64,000 bases of DNA. It comes from Diadema setosum. Its lineage: Eukaryota; Echinodermata; Echinoidea; Diadematoida; Diadematidae. The notes beneath the pieces are model-generated. The model was not told the DNA's origin, did no database searches, and saw only the letters and a program-made list of their open reading frames with translations. The stretch lies in contig NC_092701.1 of the NCBI RefSeq assembly GCF_964275005.1, forward strand, positions 30,877,919-30,941,918, in the 5' to 3' direction. The position numbers and the translations under genes are program-made. Positions 48,001-58,428 of the stretch are shown one piece after another. The number at the start of each line of letters is the position of its first letter. Positions within the stretch are counted from its first letter, which is position 1.

Positions 48001-51000
48001 GTTTTCAAAGCGGCATAATGCCAAAGCTTGCCTGACGTAACAATTTATGGAATTCATGTTCAAACAAAGAATTATCTCGCGTTTAGAGCAGGTGATCAGA
48101 ATATTCCATCAGTTGACAATCTATCGGGCACCATTTCATTGTTTTGTATTGAATGCAATAACAGCCTCTTTCCTTTTATATTGCGAAATACCATTCTTGC
48201 TGTCAGGTGGATGTGCTGGCAAGCACCATTTAGATAAGGATCACATGAATAATTATCGCATGACAGATGCTTATCTCAGTGAATTTACAAACTGAAATGC
48301 CTGTTGGTACAAATGACCTTTTTCTGCCCATGCGCAAAGTGGAATTACGAACTGGTCTATTGCTGCTTCGCACATTTTCGCACACGCATAAGACCTTGCC
48401 TATGAATGGCAAGATATATCTGTGGAGCTCTACCATTACCGTCCCTTTATGCACAGGAATAAGTTGGAAAAAAGTGAAATATTGAGATCACAAATGACAA
48501 TCATTCTGCCTAACTGTTAGCTTTCTTTTAAAAACTGCCTGTTTCTCCCAAGCGAAATTGTTTGAGGTATTATTTCCTAACATACACCTCAACTGCACAT
48601 TCACTTTACTTAATTTTTGTGAGTTATTTTCTTCTGCGCATATAGTTTTAGATTTCTCGAATCTCCGTCTTGTTCTTCTCCCGGCTTGCTGGCGGTGATG
48701 ATCATGGGATCAAAGCAGTGAAGCATGCTAAAAATGTCTTTGTGGAGCTTTTGAGATGTACAGGTGCAACGATACGATGAATGTCCTTGTGTATTAGGTC
48801 CATGGGAGGTGGAAGACGCAGTCATCGGCAATGACAACATGAATGGCGGTGAATGGAGTGGTGACCGATTTCAGGATAATGCCGAATTTGGACATAGCAT
48901 GTTACCGAGGTTTATTTTGAACATAATCATTAGACTATTGAAAACGGAAAGCTTCGGATCCACACTACGGAGATAATGTTTTCCGGAAGGACAATATTTC
49001 ATGGTCTACGAACAAAAGTTAGAACTAATTGATGCCATCATCAGGTATGGTATTACTGAACGAGCGAAACTATTTTCTTTTTTTTTTTTTCAGACTAGGG
49101 TCTTTTACTGTGTAAATGATCCTGAACATGCAGACACGTAAACGCTGCACTGCCCGCTTTTTACAAACCATTCCTAAGACGACAAATGTGTGGCGCTCCG
49201 ACAAAATGAGTCATAAGTCGCACGGGGAGTTTTCCCGTAATGAGCCGAAAATGAAGGGGAAGCACTACTCGGGTCGAAATTTTTTTATGACGGATTTTGA
49301 TTCCTTTATGTTTTATCTGTTTGCACAGAAAATTTCAGCGTGTGAAAATGAGTACAAGTGTCCCAAATCACCGTTTTTCTGAGACAATTTTTTTCGGTTA
49401 CATTTTTTTCGAACGCTCGCCTTTGCGTTGCGTTTCGCACCTATTGTTCTTGCCAGATCGAGACTCCGCCTCCGTTGCTAGGGTGTATGCTAATGAGGCA
49501 TTGCTCTTGACTCCTTTGAAGACAAAACAAAGCATGGTGCGCGCGGCGGCGTCGGCGGCCAAGCGGCGAGGGCTATAGAATTACGCAATAATAGTGAGCT
49601 GACCAAGGCTATTGATTGCATGACCAGCGAGTTTCGTTTGATACATGCACTCCATTTCAATGAGTGGTGATTGACATGACGCACAAATCGCACTGAAAAA
49701 AAATAATTCCAACGAACGATCACGCAAAATTTATGATACTTTATCTATGAGCTAATACAATGATCACATATCGAACTCGAAACCTTTTTTATGCGTGTGT
49801 GTACTTTTACAACGGTTATTAATTGGCCTCATTAATGAATTTGTTCAAATAATCATAACTTTCGTTCCCTGGTATGTGACTTGCTGTTTAAAGTTCATCT
49901 CTGGAGATATAGTAGGGCCTAAGTTGTCAATTATTCTCGTTTTTATAAAGTCGACAATTTGTGTGCAATTCGCCAAATGTATGTAATGCGTACTATTATT
50001 TCCCTGGTTAATGAAACTTATTGCCTTATTACTTATGATGGTTTGGGCCGTGACGGCATGGAGAGAAATAGGAAGACAAACATTATTAATGCCCAGATAG
50101 CTCGTGTTCCCTTTGGAGGATATTCTGACTCTAGTCATCTGTGTATTTTTTTAGAAGTAGGACCTATTTGAGAAAGGGACAGAAAGCTGTGTCGCTACTC
50201 AAAAGTGTGCTTCTTCATTTTGTTTTGTTTTTTTTTAATCAGAATGTTTGTAATGAAAGCTGTTTGCCGTGTATTGCGTGTAGCTGACATGTGAGAGGTC
50301 AAGTCTGCAAAGAATTGGGACAATTGAGTTGGCTAACAGCTTTGCCAAGTAGCAGCGCTAATTGCCCATTGAATTGCGTATTCTGAGGAATTTCGAATGA
50401 AAGAACTCGGACGGCAATGTTCACGCCTTGTATCCGAGTAAACCCCGCATCAACGAAGCCTTAAACAATGAAAGGTAAACTTCCTGCTATCAAGGGGTGG
50501 ATAATCATGCAACTAGTATTCTTTCTTCGCCATTGATAGCAGAATCAATGACGGAATGGAGCAACAGTGTTGGAGGATCGGCATTATGTCTGCTAATTTG
50601 TAAAGGAATTTTTCAGTCTCCTTTTGTGTTCAGAACCACAGTCAGTGACGCTAACTTACTCTATCTCCTACAAGCTATCGTTACCATCTTAAAACGTGAA
50701 TTTTATGAAAGGCTAAAAGTGATCACGGAATCAGTTCTTCCGCGTGACACATGCAGGCTTTTATAATAGCATACCAAGCTTAAATCGTTTACCTGTATAG
50801 AAAGGGCGGGGATACACACTTATCGCAATCATCCGGATTTGAGAGTGATACACTCTACTACTTTTCTTCATCTTTCCCCCGACAAAGACCATGGTAATTC
50901 AAAACAAACAAACAAATAAACAAACAAACAAACAAGCAGTTGATTTATATCAGAACGTAGAGATTTTTTTTTTTTGTGTTTCATGTATGTATAGGTCATC

Positions 51001-54000
51001 TCTTGATGTATAGTAGGCATTTGTTGTCGTTTTTACAGCGTTTCCTAATAAATGCCTATAGCGAAAACCCAACAAAACTTCTATCAAGGAGGGAAGGGAA
51101 CTTAAATTTAAATATCACATAGTTTACAGAAATCAGACATGTAAATAAGGCAATCATATACATCCGCACGGCCGGTTGTAATCTCTTACTATGATTATCA
51201 AACATGATCGCCTGCATTTACGTGCTTTTTTCTAATTTCTTGAACTTTGCCTCATTTTCTCTCTCTTTTTTTAAACAATTGCTCGAAACATTTAAAAATC
51301 GTAACACAGTCTGCTATCCCACAACATAATATTCCATTTGATTTGTCACTTATTGTTGGTCGGGTGACGCCAAATGTTGGAATCTCGAGCGATGATACAC
51401 GGCATTTTGTTTGTTGGTTTTCGTCTCATCGCTCAAAAGAATTTTGACTACGATTACAAGACATAACTGATGGTTTACAGAAGTGATCATCAATTCAGTA
51501 AGGATTAGTCAAGTCATGAATTCACTTTACCCATCATGACTGTCTAATCGAACTACGACATTGTTTGGGTAACCGCGCCTTTTTATTCTCATAGTTCAAA
51601 CTAATTCTTGACATAATCAAAACAAATAATTCTTTATTAAATTTCTCAAAATACTCAATAGACGGCCTAAGTCAAAACTTTCTACAAAGATTGCCTATAC
51701 GGCAATCTTTACTAGCCTAAACAAGTTTTCTAGAGCTATCAGTTCCCCCTATGACAATGATTTCGATCGCGTTTTGAACTTGTATCGAACTACTTTCAAA
51801 ACAGCTATTACCTTTGTAGTTCGATTAATAAACCAGTCTTTTGAATTCATAACCAACATTCGTAATCGTAACAATACAGTAACATAGTACTGCATGTCAA
51901 TAAAAGTTGGAAAATGTAAATGCTATAATAGTAGCGCAAAAAAAAAAATGAGTAACGATTATCTTCATACATTCTAATTCCTAGTGATGTCGCTACGAAA
52001 ATGACACATGGTTTGGTTCAAGCAAATAAAAGTAAAAAGGAATGGGATATACTTCTAATGATAGTACCACGCCGTACAATGCATTTCACTGTATTTTGTA
52101 ACATTTGGTTACGTTTCTGTGCGCTTTACGTATACGGAAAATAAAAGGCAGATTGGTGCTATTAACATGCTAACACGCAACGCATTCAAAATGTTTTTTG
52201 AAATACACCGTATACAATATAATGTTTTAGTATACGGTTTGAAACTTTGAGTTTGCGAGTCCTTTATGAAATTATGAGCAGGGTTATTACATTATCAAGC
52301 AAAAATTAAAGTATTTAGGGATTCGGATTTGCGCAGGAGACTAACAGTGCTATATTTGGCGATCGTTCGCAACAGAGACAATCCTCTTCAATAGATATAC
52401 AATGTAATTCTGTTTTCATGAATTGAAAGAGAAACGAAAAGAAGTCAACTTTTTAACTTCATTTAGCTTTCTCACCAATTGAACTTGATTTGATCTGCCA
52501 TGCATGATATCGCTGTGTGCTCTATTAATTATATTAAATCATTTAATCGGCGTGCTTGTTTTTTATGCAGAATATCACAGGTAAGTTTAATTCATTGAAG
52601 TTCATAATGTTTGTACATATGGCGTGTTCGTTGTTTTCTATTTTCATTTTTATAATATATCACGTGTCCATTATCTGATTCTGACCACGAAAATATGGCG
52701 ACTGTTTAAATGCGGAGCATGTACTGGAAAACTGTAATGTCTCCTGCCAGTATAGACAAACTGATTTCTAGTCTATCCCCGCTTAAAATTGAAATGAAAT
52801 TGAACAAAAAAAAAAAAAAAAAAAACAACAACAAAACGAAGTTCGACTTTCAGTAGATTTCAACCGTTTTGTATAGTGCCTGATTCATGTAATGGACACA
52901 ATTCTTTAGCACATAAGCAATCACACAACTTTCGTGAATAGATGTGTCTTAATGATTGCATCTCATGGAAGAAAACTCGTCTCCTTGCCTGAATTTTAGC
53001 TTCTTCCTGTTCAAGCTCGCGTGAAAGAAATAGTTGAACATCAATCGCAATCATTAAGAGAGGCACATCCTTAGAAATAAGCACAGGAGTACTGAGACAC
53101 ACTACGAAATAAAAACGGGCCTTTTATCGCTATTGACAACGCATGACATTGAAATGCTTTTTTTTTTCCCTTGGGGGAGGGGGGTAATACAATTGATTAT
53201 TCTGAAGGTTCGTTAATCACACAATGAAATATGGTTTGCCATTAGCTTAGGTTCGTTAACAAGAAAATTAAATGCGGTTCCTTTCCGGTAGTTCCTTTAC
53301 CCGAAAGTAATCAAGCAATCATTTTTTTCTTCTGATAAGGTTTGTGAATACAAAACGAAGTGAAGAAGGCCTAAGTATTAATTCCGAATATTTTTCAGTA
53401 TTATTATTTATGATCCACTTCTCAAACGCAGAAAGATTGTAACTGCGCATGTGATGTAAAAAAAAAAAATCCGCTTAAGCTACAAGTTAATTGTTTTTTT
53501 ATATGCTATGCTATTAGAAAAGTGACTGAGAATCATTGTAAACCCAACGTGAAGCTGTCAAGCCTACATCAACCTTTGCTTCTGATACTTCTGATAAGCG
53601 ATAATTGCTGTGCACGCAACGCCTATTAAAAGGAAATGTGCCTTTGATATGGCGGGAAATCATAATGTTACGGCTGTATACAGCTGCAGCAGAAAAAACG
53701 CGAAAGCAGTTTTTGATGCTCTGCAACATTACGACCATGTGCGTAATTTGAGGGTTTTAAGTACACGCAAAGAACACGATCTCAAAAGACGACTATCGTT
53801 AATCAACTTCATTGACTTTTTCTACCGATGCTGTCTTTTGAACCCCCGCTTAGAATAGGTTCTCAGGTTCTATTTAATAGGTATTGGTACTTGCTAAACG
53901 CATCCTCTTTAGTTTCCATTGACAACAACATGGGAGGAGAATGGAAGCGATGAACGCCCTCGCTAAAAGACGCTTCTCGTAAGACGCATTGCGTGCCCGC

Positions 54001-55124
54001 CTACAATAGGTTCTCAGGTTCTATTTAGGTATTGGTACTTGCTAAACGCATCCTCTTTAGTTTCCATTGACAACAACATGTATGGGAGGAGAATGGAAGC
54101 GATCAACGCCCTCCCTAAAAGACGCTTCTCGTAAGACGCATTGCGTGCCTTCTTTTCTTTCTACTGTTTCCTATTGTTTGTGAGTTAAAAATTGCGGCAA
54201 ACCACAACGCAGCCGACACACAACGCGTACCGACTCATTCATGCGGCGGCAGCGGCACGGACACAAACGCGCCGAAGTTTACATTCGGGCTGCCGTATTG
54301 GTCAGAATCGTTAATGATAGACCTGTCCTGCGATTGGTTGATTATCTTACATACCCAAGCTATCGCCTTATACGGTAGTGCGTGCGATGGAGCGTAAACG
54401 CCGTCGCTAAGCAGGACAGTTGTATTGTTTCGTCCCGTGAAAGAAACAGGTTGTGAGCATGAACATAGCCTGAACTTTGAGAGCGATTTTCTCCGTTATT
54501 TAGAAAATCAACTGACGTAACAAACGTGGTTAATATTCGTTTTTATGATCTATAGGGATGTCGAAATGAGTTGTATTACATATCAGTGTAAAGCTTAGAG
54601 TCTGTAGAATTCACTTATAGGCATAACTACGATTTCATTTTTTGCGACTTTTGACTCATTCCGACGGAGCGCCACACAAATGTCGGCCACAAAACATCGA
54701 TCAGCACTACTGTGTGTTTTCCATCAATTACGTTATTATAATTTTGAAGTTACAGTATTTTTATGAGTAACTTACTCACAAATCCGGCTGTTCCTGGAAA
54801 GAGGAAGCCGATCCAGCTCAATTCACCGGCTCCTATTTGGAAGTGCACGGCCCATTCCACATACAAGACGCTGATGAAGGAGGTAAAACCAGCTGCCACG
54901 AGCCCGTTGACGAACGCCCCCAAAACGACCATCCAGCCCCAGCCTCCGTCGGGAGCAACGGGCACCTTCCCCGCGGATTGGGTGTCGTTGCTGACTGCTG
55001 GACAGCTGCAGGATGATCGCTGCGATTCCACTGCTTGGGGGACACATTTGGCTGAGCCGCCATGTTTTCTTAGTTCCGGCAATGTCGACCGAGATTCGGC
55101 GGGCGATGTCATGCGACCCTCCAT
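36881..55124 (-). CDS. Gene C: monocarboxylate transporter-like protein, SLC16/MCT family (5 exons, complete)
   Basis: Exons in transcript order are 54776-55124, 41000-41143, 39625-40578, 38892-39140 and 36881-37047. They sum to 1863 nt, 620 residues plus TAA. The first ATG (55124) follows an in-frame TGA at 55134-55136 and has A at -3 and G at +4. The MCT signature APDGGWGWMVVLGAF spans residues 57-71 at the start of TM1. YFNRRFGIANSI (182-193) matches the conserved TM5 region. The TM6-TM7 cytosolic loop (~235-415) is long, charged and Ser/Pro-rich, typical of the family. GGTVGRIVVGAAVDKG lies in the TM8 area and GWLADVTGSYSMSFFF (566-581) marks TM12. The product is a 12-TM plasma-membrane carrier of monocarboxylates or related small molecules, proton-coupled in characterised members. 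It could be an MCT9/12/13/14-type orphan; substrate cannot be read from sequence. Confidence 0.93.
38161..38535. mobile_element. TTAA-type palindromic MITE, copy 3
   Basis: TTAA at 38157-38160 and at 38536-38539 flank ends CGGGATGGTGTAGTTTTGG and CCAAAATTACACCATCCCT. Both halves contain the TGATGGAAATCGG/GAAAACCAATTTTCACC inverted core. It lies in gene C intron 4. Confidence 0.82.
38892..39140 (-). CDS. Gene C exon 4 (TM9-TM11)
   Basis: The acceptor is TTAATTGTAG and the donor TCAG|GTGAGA. It codes PHMFMMVVNILTTLPLFAMP, FVIDVFAQAAVTIFFAGIG and a following span ending GMTVGAVLSG. Confidence 0.92.
39625..40578 (-). CDS. Gene C exon 3 (TM4 end to TM8, with central loop)
   Basis: The acceptor is TTTTACACAG and the donor ATAG|GTACTA. 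It codes GLGVGFCYISSINMVAIYFN, two more membrane spans, the ~180-residue charged central loop, and TM7-TM8 ending AAVDKGIIG. At 954 bp it is the largest coding exon, as in most SLC16 genes. Confidence 0.93.
41000..41143 (-). CDS. Gene C exon 2 (TM3-TM4)
   Basis: The acceptor is CTCTCACAG and the donor TCAG|GTAAAA. It codes FVTGFAWSKIGVRATAFIGA, VLASSGCLAGAFATKPSH and IALAIGVVS: two hydrophobic segments around a KIGVR turn. It is 144 bp, a multiple of three. Confidence 0.9.
41578..41640 (-). mobile_element. Retroelement 3' tail with (GAATT)n
   Basis: On the minus strand GGATTGGAAATAAACTATGA is followed by five GAATT-type pentamers. The body to ~41720 has two near copies of AGTACAAATTACCAATCAAC/AAAACATAGTACAAA. 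Confidence 0.5.
42001..42056. repeat. (GT)28 microsatellite
   Basis: Uninterrupted GT dinucleotides in gene C intron 1. Confidence 0.95.
42464..42851. mobile_element. TTAA-type palindromic MITE, copy 4 (intact)
   Basis: TTAA flanks at 42460-42463 and 42852-42855. The ends are AGGGACTGTACAGTACTGG and CCAGAACTGTATACACCCT. It is the uninterrupted counterpart of the copy at 29104. Confidence 0.84.
45466..45695. repeat. Partial head copy of a dispersed repeat
   Basis: It runs from GCAAGGAGGTGCAAGAGAATGG to CTTATAAAAGGTAGGTGGTA and is nearly identical to 46305-46526. It forms a tandem duplicate of the head of the full copy that follows the GC-rich element. Confidence 0.75.
45710..46304. mobile_element. 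GC-rich TA-flanked element, copy 2
   Basis: TA at 45708-45709 and 46305-46306 flank AGACCCCGTTTACAGTGCGA and CACTGTAAACGGGGTCC. It contains blocks of GGCTCGGCCGCGGCCGAG and the internal recurring motif GTGTAAACG. It interrupts the second head of the dispersed repeat. Confidence 0.8.
46309..47035. repeat. Dispersed ~725-bp repeat, full copy
   Basis: It starts AGAATGGAGTCACAACCGTC and ends near GGAACTCCAGGTATAAAACC. It aligns almost end to end with 61322-62043. Landmarks are TCTTATAAAAGG, CTCGACTGGGCATAC and CACAAGTGCACCTGTGGAAT. No ORF; nature unknown, possibly a retroelement remnant. Confidence 0.72.
47396..47986. mobile_element. GC-rich TA-flanked element, copy 3
   Basis: TA at 47394-47395 and 47987-47988 flank GACCCCGTTTACAGTGCGAG and CACTGTAAACGGGGTCC. 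Internal sequence is closest to copy 1 but with intact right terminal GC block. It lies 1.1 kb from copy 2, same orientation. Confidence 0.82.
53854..54149. repeat. Tandem duplication, period 151 bp
   Basis: 53854-53997 and 54005-54149 are nearly identical, both from AATAGGTTCTCAGGTTC to GACGCATTGCGTGCC. Differences are a few indels (e.g. a TAAT and a GTAT insertion) and two substitutions, so the duplication is recent. Confidence 0.9.
54776..55124 (-). CDS. Gene C exon 1 (start, TM1-TM2)
   Basis: It codes a 56-residue Ser-rich cytosolic tail, then APDGGWGWMVVLGAFVNG (TM1) and the LSWIGFLFPGTAGFV segment. The donor is GTGA|GTAAGT, phase 1. Confidence 0.92.
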
Positions 55125-55565
55125 GCTCAACGTTCAGTGTTGCAGTGTTCTCTCTGAATTAATACAAATCATTCGGCCTCGGCGATACATATTGCCACAT
55201 AACCTATATTCCTATGTGCGCACAATCGGCAGTGTTCAAACTTGTGTCTTGCAAACTAAGAATGATGACGTATGATATGCGCACGTCTGCCGGTTTCACT
55301 CGTGATGAAGAATAAGCAGGCATAAGAGGGAGATTCGCAACCATCAGAAATGCTGTGTACTTTCGCTGTCAGCAAGTTACTCTGAATTCTTTCACACAAA
55401 ATGTACTCCCAATCTACAAATCGTCTCTCCTTGTGCATACTGCTGCTTACGCTCCCTTAGCCCACTTTGACATGTCCCTCCTCCTCCATCCATGATCTTC
55501 TCAATCTCTTCCGTCTTAAACCCTCTACGTGCCGCACCAATCTCCTGTCCACAATAATAATAATA

Positions 55566-55712
55566 GGGAGCTTTAGATTTTAGACGCGCGGACGTTCAAA
55601 GAGAAAAAAACACGATCTGAGCGTGCGCAGTAGCGCGGATCAAGTTACTGCGCACACTCAGATCATGTTTTTTTCTCTTTGAACGTCCGCGCGTCTAAAA
55701 TCTAAAGCTCCC
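55566..55712. mobile_element. Near-perfect palindromic MITE, 147 bp
   Basis: TA flanks GGGAGCTTTAGATTTTAGAC and its inverse. Each arm is ~65-70 bp with only about two mismatches; the loop is ~12-15 nt around GCGCGGATCAAG. No ORF. A TA duplication suggests Tc1/mariner-type mobilisation. Confidence 0.82.
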
Positions 55713-56186
55713 TAATGTGTGATAGTAGTGCTCATTTGACTCATTGGCACAGAAAGGGTTGAAAAGTATTCTTTCATTTATCTGCCAAACCCACATGAAA
55801 AGTCATTGACCTGAAAAAATAGCAATTGTTCACTCCCCCCCCCCGTCCCATCACCCTGTTATAGCATTAAAGATCTAAATATAAAGGTTAAGAAATTCAC
55901 TTCAAAAATAGCAAAGGTGTTTATTTTTCTTTTTAAAAAATCACAAAAACAAAAACGAATTATTTGCTGATTGCGGTTAATAAGGAAGAGAATTATCATA
56001 TTTTTCACCTATGTGCTAATGAGATTTTGGTGAGATTTGAGGGGTTCCTTAATTGTTTAGTTTCTGTTTATAGGCCATACGAATAGAGCAAGTTCGCTAT
56101 ATTGTTCCCCAACCTCTCCGCATATCTTAGAAAATGATTGAAACAAGCTTGTTTACTTCAACATGAACCATGAGAAACATTGGTTA

Positions 56187-56189
<3 letters not shown>

Positions 56190-56218
<29 letters not shown>
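56190..56218. repeat. Poly(T) tract
   Basis: Nearly 30 T in a row; a second T-rich tract lies at 56370-56399. Confidence 0.9.
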
Positions 56219-56220
<2 letters not shown>

Positions 56221-56552
56221 TCTTCCCTTTTTTATGAAAATCATTTCCCGGTGTGACACAACATTTACAGAAAAAAAAAATACGGACTCGCCGCTGATGG
56301 CGCATGTCTATGACTCTACTGAGCTGCTGACATTGGTTTGTAACAATTGGTTCGTAAGTGCGAACTGTTTTTTTTTTTTTGTTTTTTTTTTTTTTTTTTG
56401 TCCGCCCTAATCTTGGTGTAACCACTGATCTGTACAGAAAAGTTCAAGCCGCTATCGCTCGCCGCCAAGGTAATTGCAGTCACCGACGGTGGCGCAATTC
56501 TAAGCAACATTGGTCTCATACCTGTAAACAATCTCCCCACTATAATACAGTG

Positions 56553-57432
56553 CGTAATCCAAATTTGGCACGTTTGGAGGGCTACTATTATTATTTCATA
56601 TTTTCAGCTTTGGAGAGCACAGTGTTTGGTGTGATGAAAAAAAGAACTCTGCCTCTCTCCGTTGGTACCTAATTACGTTGAAAATGTCGTGCATAATTGA
56701 GCACATGAACTTTAAGGACTAAAATGACAAATGCCTGTACACTTTTTCCGAATTTCAGTGTCAATTGAAGGGACAAGGGATGTCTCACTGAATGGATGAA
56801 ATCTGTCAGTGAAAGTTGCCAAATAATAGGCCAGACTGTACGAATAAAGGTTAGTTTAGGGTTGATGCTTAGGGTTCTTCTACACATTTTATGGTCCATA
56901 ACCTTCGACATGGCCACATGTCCGTTAACTTGCTCACTCACACAATGACTAACCCACGCAGTCCATTTTTTCTGTGTTCATATTCAACACATAGCTCGCA
57001 GTGACGAACCATTATGTCTTGTTTATGAAGAGAGAGAAATGGAAAATGGGCTACTTAACCTATGTGGGAGTGACCAAGTTATCGATAACTTGGCTATGTT
57101 GAAGGCTATGGACCATAAAAATAAAGAAGAAACCCTAAACACAAATCTGCAGTCGTGCATGCTGGCCTTGTAATTTGTTCACTTTTATTGACAGATCTCA
57201 TCCACTCAGTGAGACATTCATTGATCCTTCACAATAACACTCTAACTTGGAAAAACAATGAAAGAACTATTTGTCATTGTCTTTAAAGTTCCAGTGCTTA
57301 GTCATGCATTGCATTTTCTAAATAATAACGTATCAATGGAGAAATGAAGAGTTTCTTTTACTCACAGCTAACACTGCGTTCTTCATGGATGACAATGATG
57401 AAAATAGTAGCCCTCTAAAGTTGGATTACCCT
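56553..57432. mobile_element. Large foldback element, ~400-bp imperfect arms
   Basis: CGTAATCCAAATTTGGCACG and GGAGGGCTACTATTATT on the left match the inverse of ATAGTAGCCCTCTAAAG and TTGGATTACCCT on the right. Further paired segments are AACTTTAAGGAC/GTCTTTAAAGTT, GTCTCACTGAATGGATGA with its inverse, and TTTTATGGTCCATA/TATGGACCATAAAA. The centre is near 57000 and no ORF spans the element. Confidence 0.75.
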
Positions 57433-58003
57433 ATTTTTGATACACATTGTATATACGTGAGAAAATCAATGAATTAAAACTCTACTATAAATACACAAAA
57501 GATTCAAGTTTATTTTTTGCCTTCTTAGTCTGCAATGTATTTCAATTCGGACATTATAGATTTCCGGGGGGGGGGGGGATCCGCTAAAACTATGCATAGG
57601 AGTTCTTACAGCTGGACTACTTGCTGCTGACGAGTTTGCCAAAACTGTATCTAATGTACTAAGATAATTATGAAAAAGAAAAGAAATATGGTCCCTCCAA
57701 CTGTTAACATGTTAACTTTTGCAATTTATGTTGAGTACACCTAATAGAAAAAGAATTCCCCTCCAAAAATCGCAACCACAAGTTGCCCTATTAGTAATAC
57801 GCACGATTTTTTATGAATTGTCTTCGGTATTTACTTTAGAATCTTTGCAGGTTTGAAGTTGTGAAGGGTCAAGGGTAAGCTCATTTCATTTACAGGTTGG
57901 AGACCTATATTACGGGCAAACTCCATCCAAATAATATTCTTTGTTAAAAGAGAGCTGACGAGCATTGGAAAAGATAACATTAGTTTAAGTACACCTCATT
58001 TAA

Positions 58004-58332
58004 AGTAATTAAGTTTTGGTTGAGATTTGGGATATAGATTTAACTTTTCGCCAGAAAGTTAGAAACCACTTATGAAATATTAAGGAGCAAACTATTTCAA
58101 GTATTTTAAATCTTAGAATCGGTTTAGTAATGGCTGGGATATCAAAAAAAAGAGGTCCTAATAAAAGAAAGGACCCACTAGGACCATTTTCTTCATTCTC
58201 ATTCATTGAACTTTTTGTAATTGAGTTTCCTTAGAATATTGTATGCTATTTATCATTTCATAATGGTTTGTAATTTTCTTGTAAAAAGCTAAAATCTGAT
58301 TCCCCCATGTCATCCAAAATTATACAATCCCT
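58004..58332. mobile_element. TTAA-type palindromic MITE, copy 5 (diverged)
   Basis: It keeps TTAA|AGTAATTAAGTTTTGGTTG on the left and CAAAATTATACAATCCCT on the right, with the right flank decayed to CTAA. Internal similarity to the other copies is lower and several small deletions are present. Confidence 0.65.
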
Positions 58333-58364
58333 CTAACCCCTTTTTGTGCACTTACAGACTTCCA

Positions 58365-58428
58365 CACACACGCACACACACACACACACACAAACACACA
58401 AACACACACACGCGCGCGCACACACACA
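58365..58428. repeat. (CA)n-rich microsatellite
   Basis: Interrupted CA run with CG inserts; further CACA-rich DNA continues at 58515-58560. Confidence 0.9.

Larger units (their letters stand above)
41144..54775. other. Gene C intron 1 (13.6 kb)
   Basis: It holds two GC-rich elements, one TTAA MITE, a dispersed ~725-bp repeat with a duplicated head, a GT microsatellite and a 151-bp tandem duplication. Short ORFs inside it have no recognisable domains. The stretches 42900-45460 and 48000-53850 show nothing I can name. Confidence 0.6.

Noticed and set aside
53610..53858. 82-codon + strand ORF (MHATPIKRKCAFDMAGNHNV...)
   Set aside because: Composition is almost protein-like and it might be a transposon remnant, but I could not match it to a family and it has no supporting splice or promoter context.
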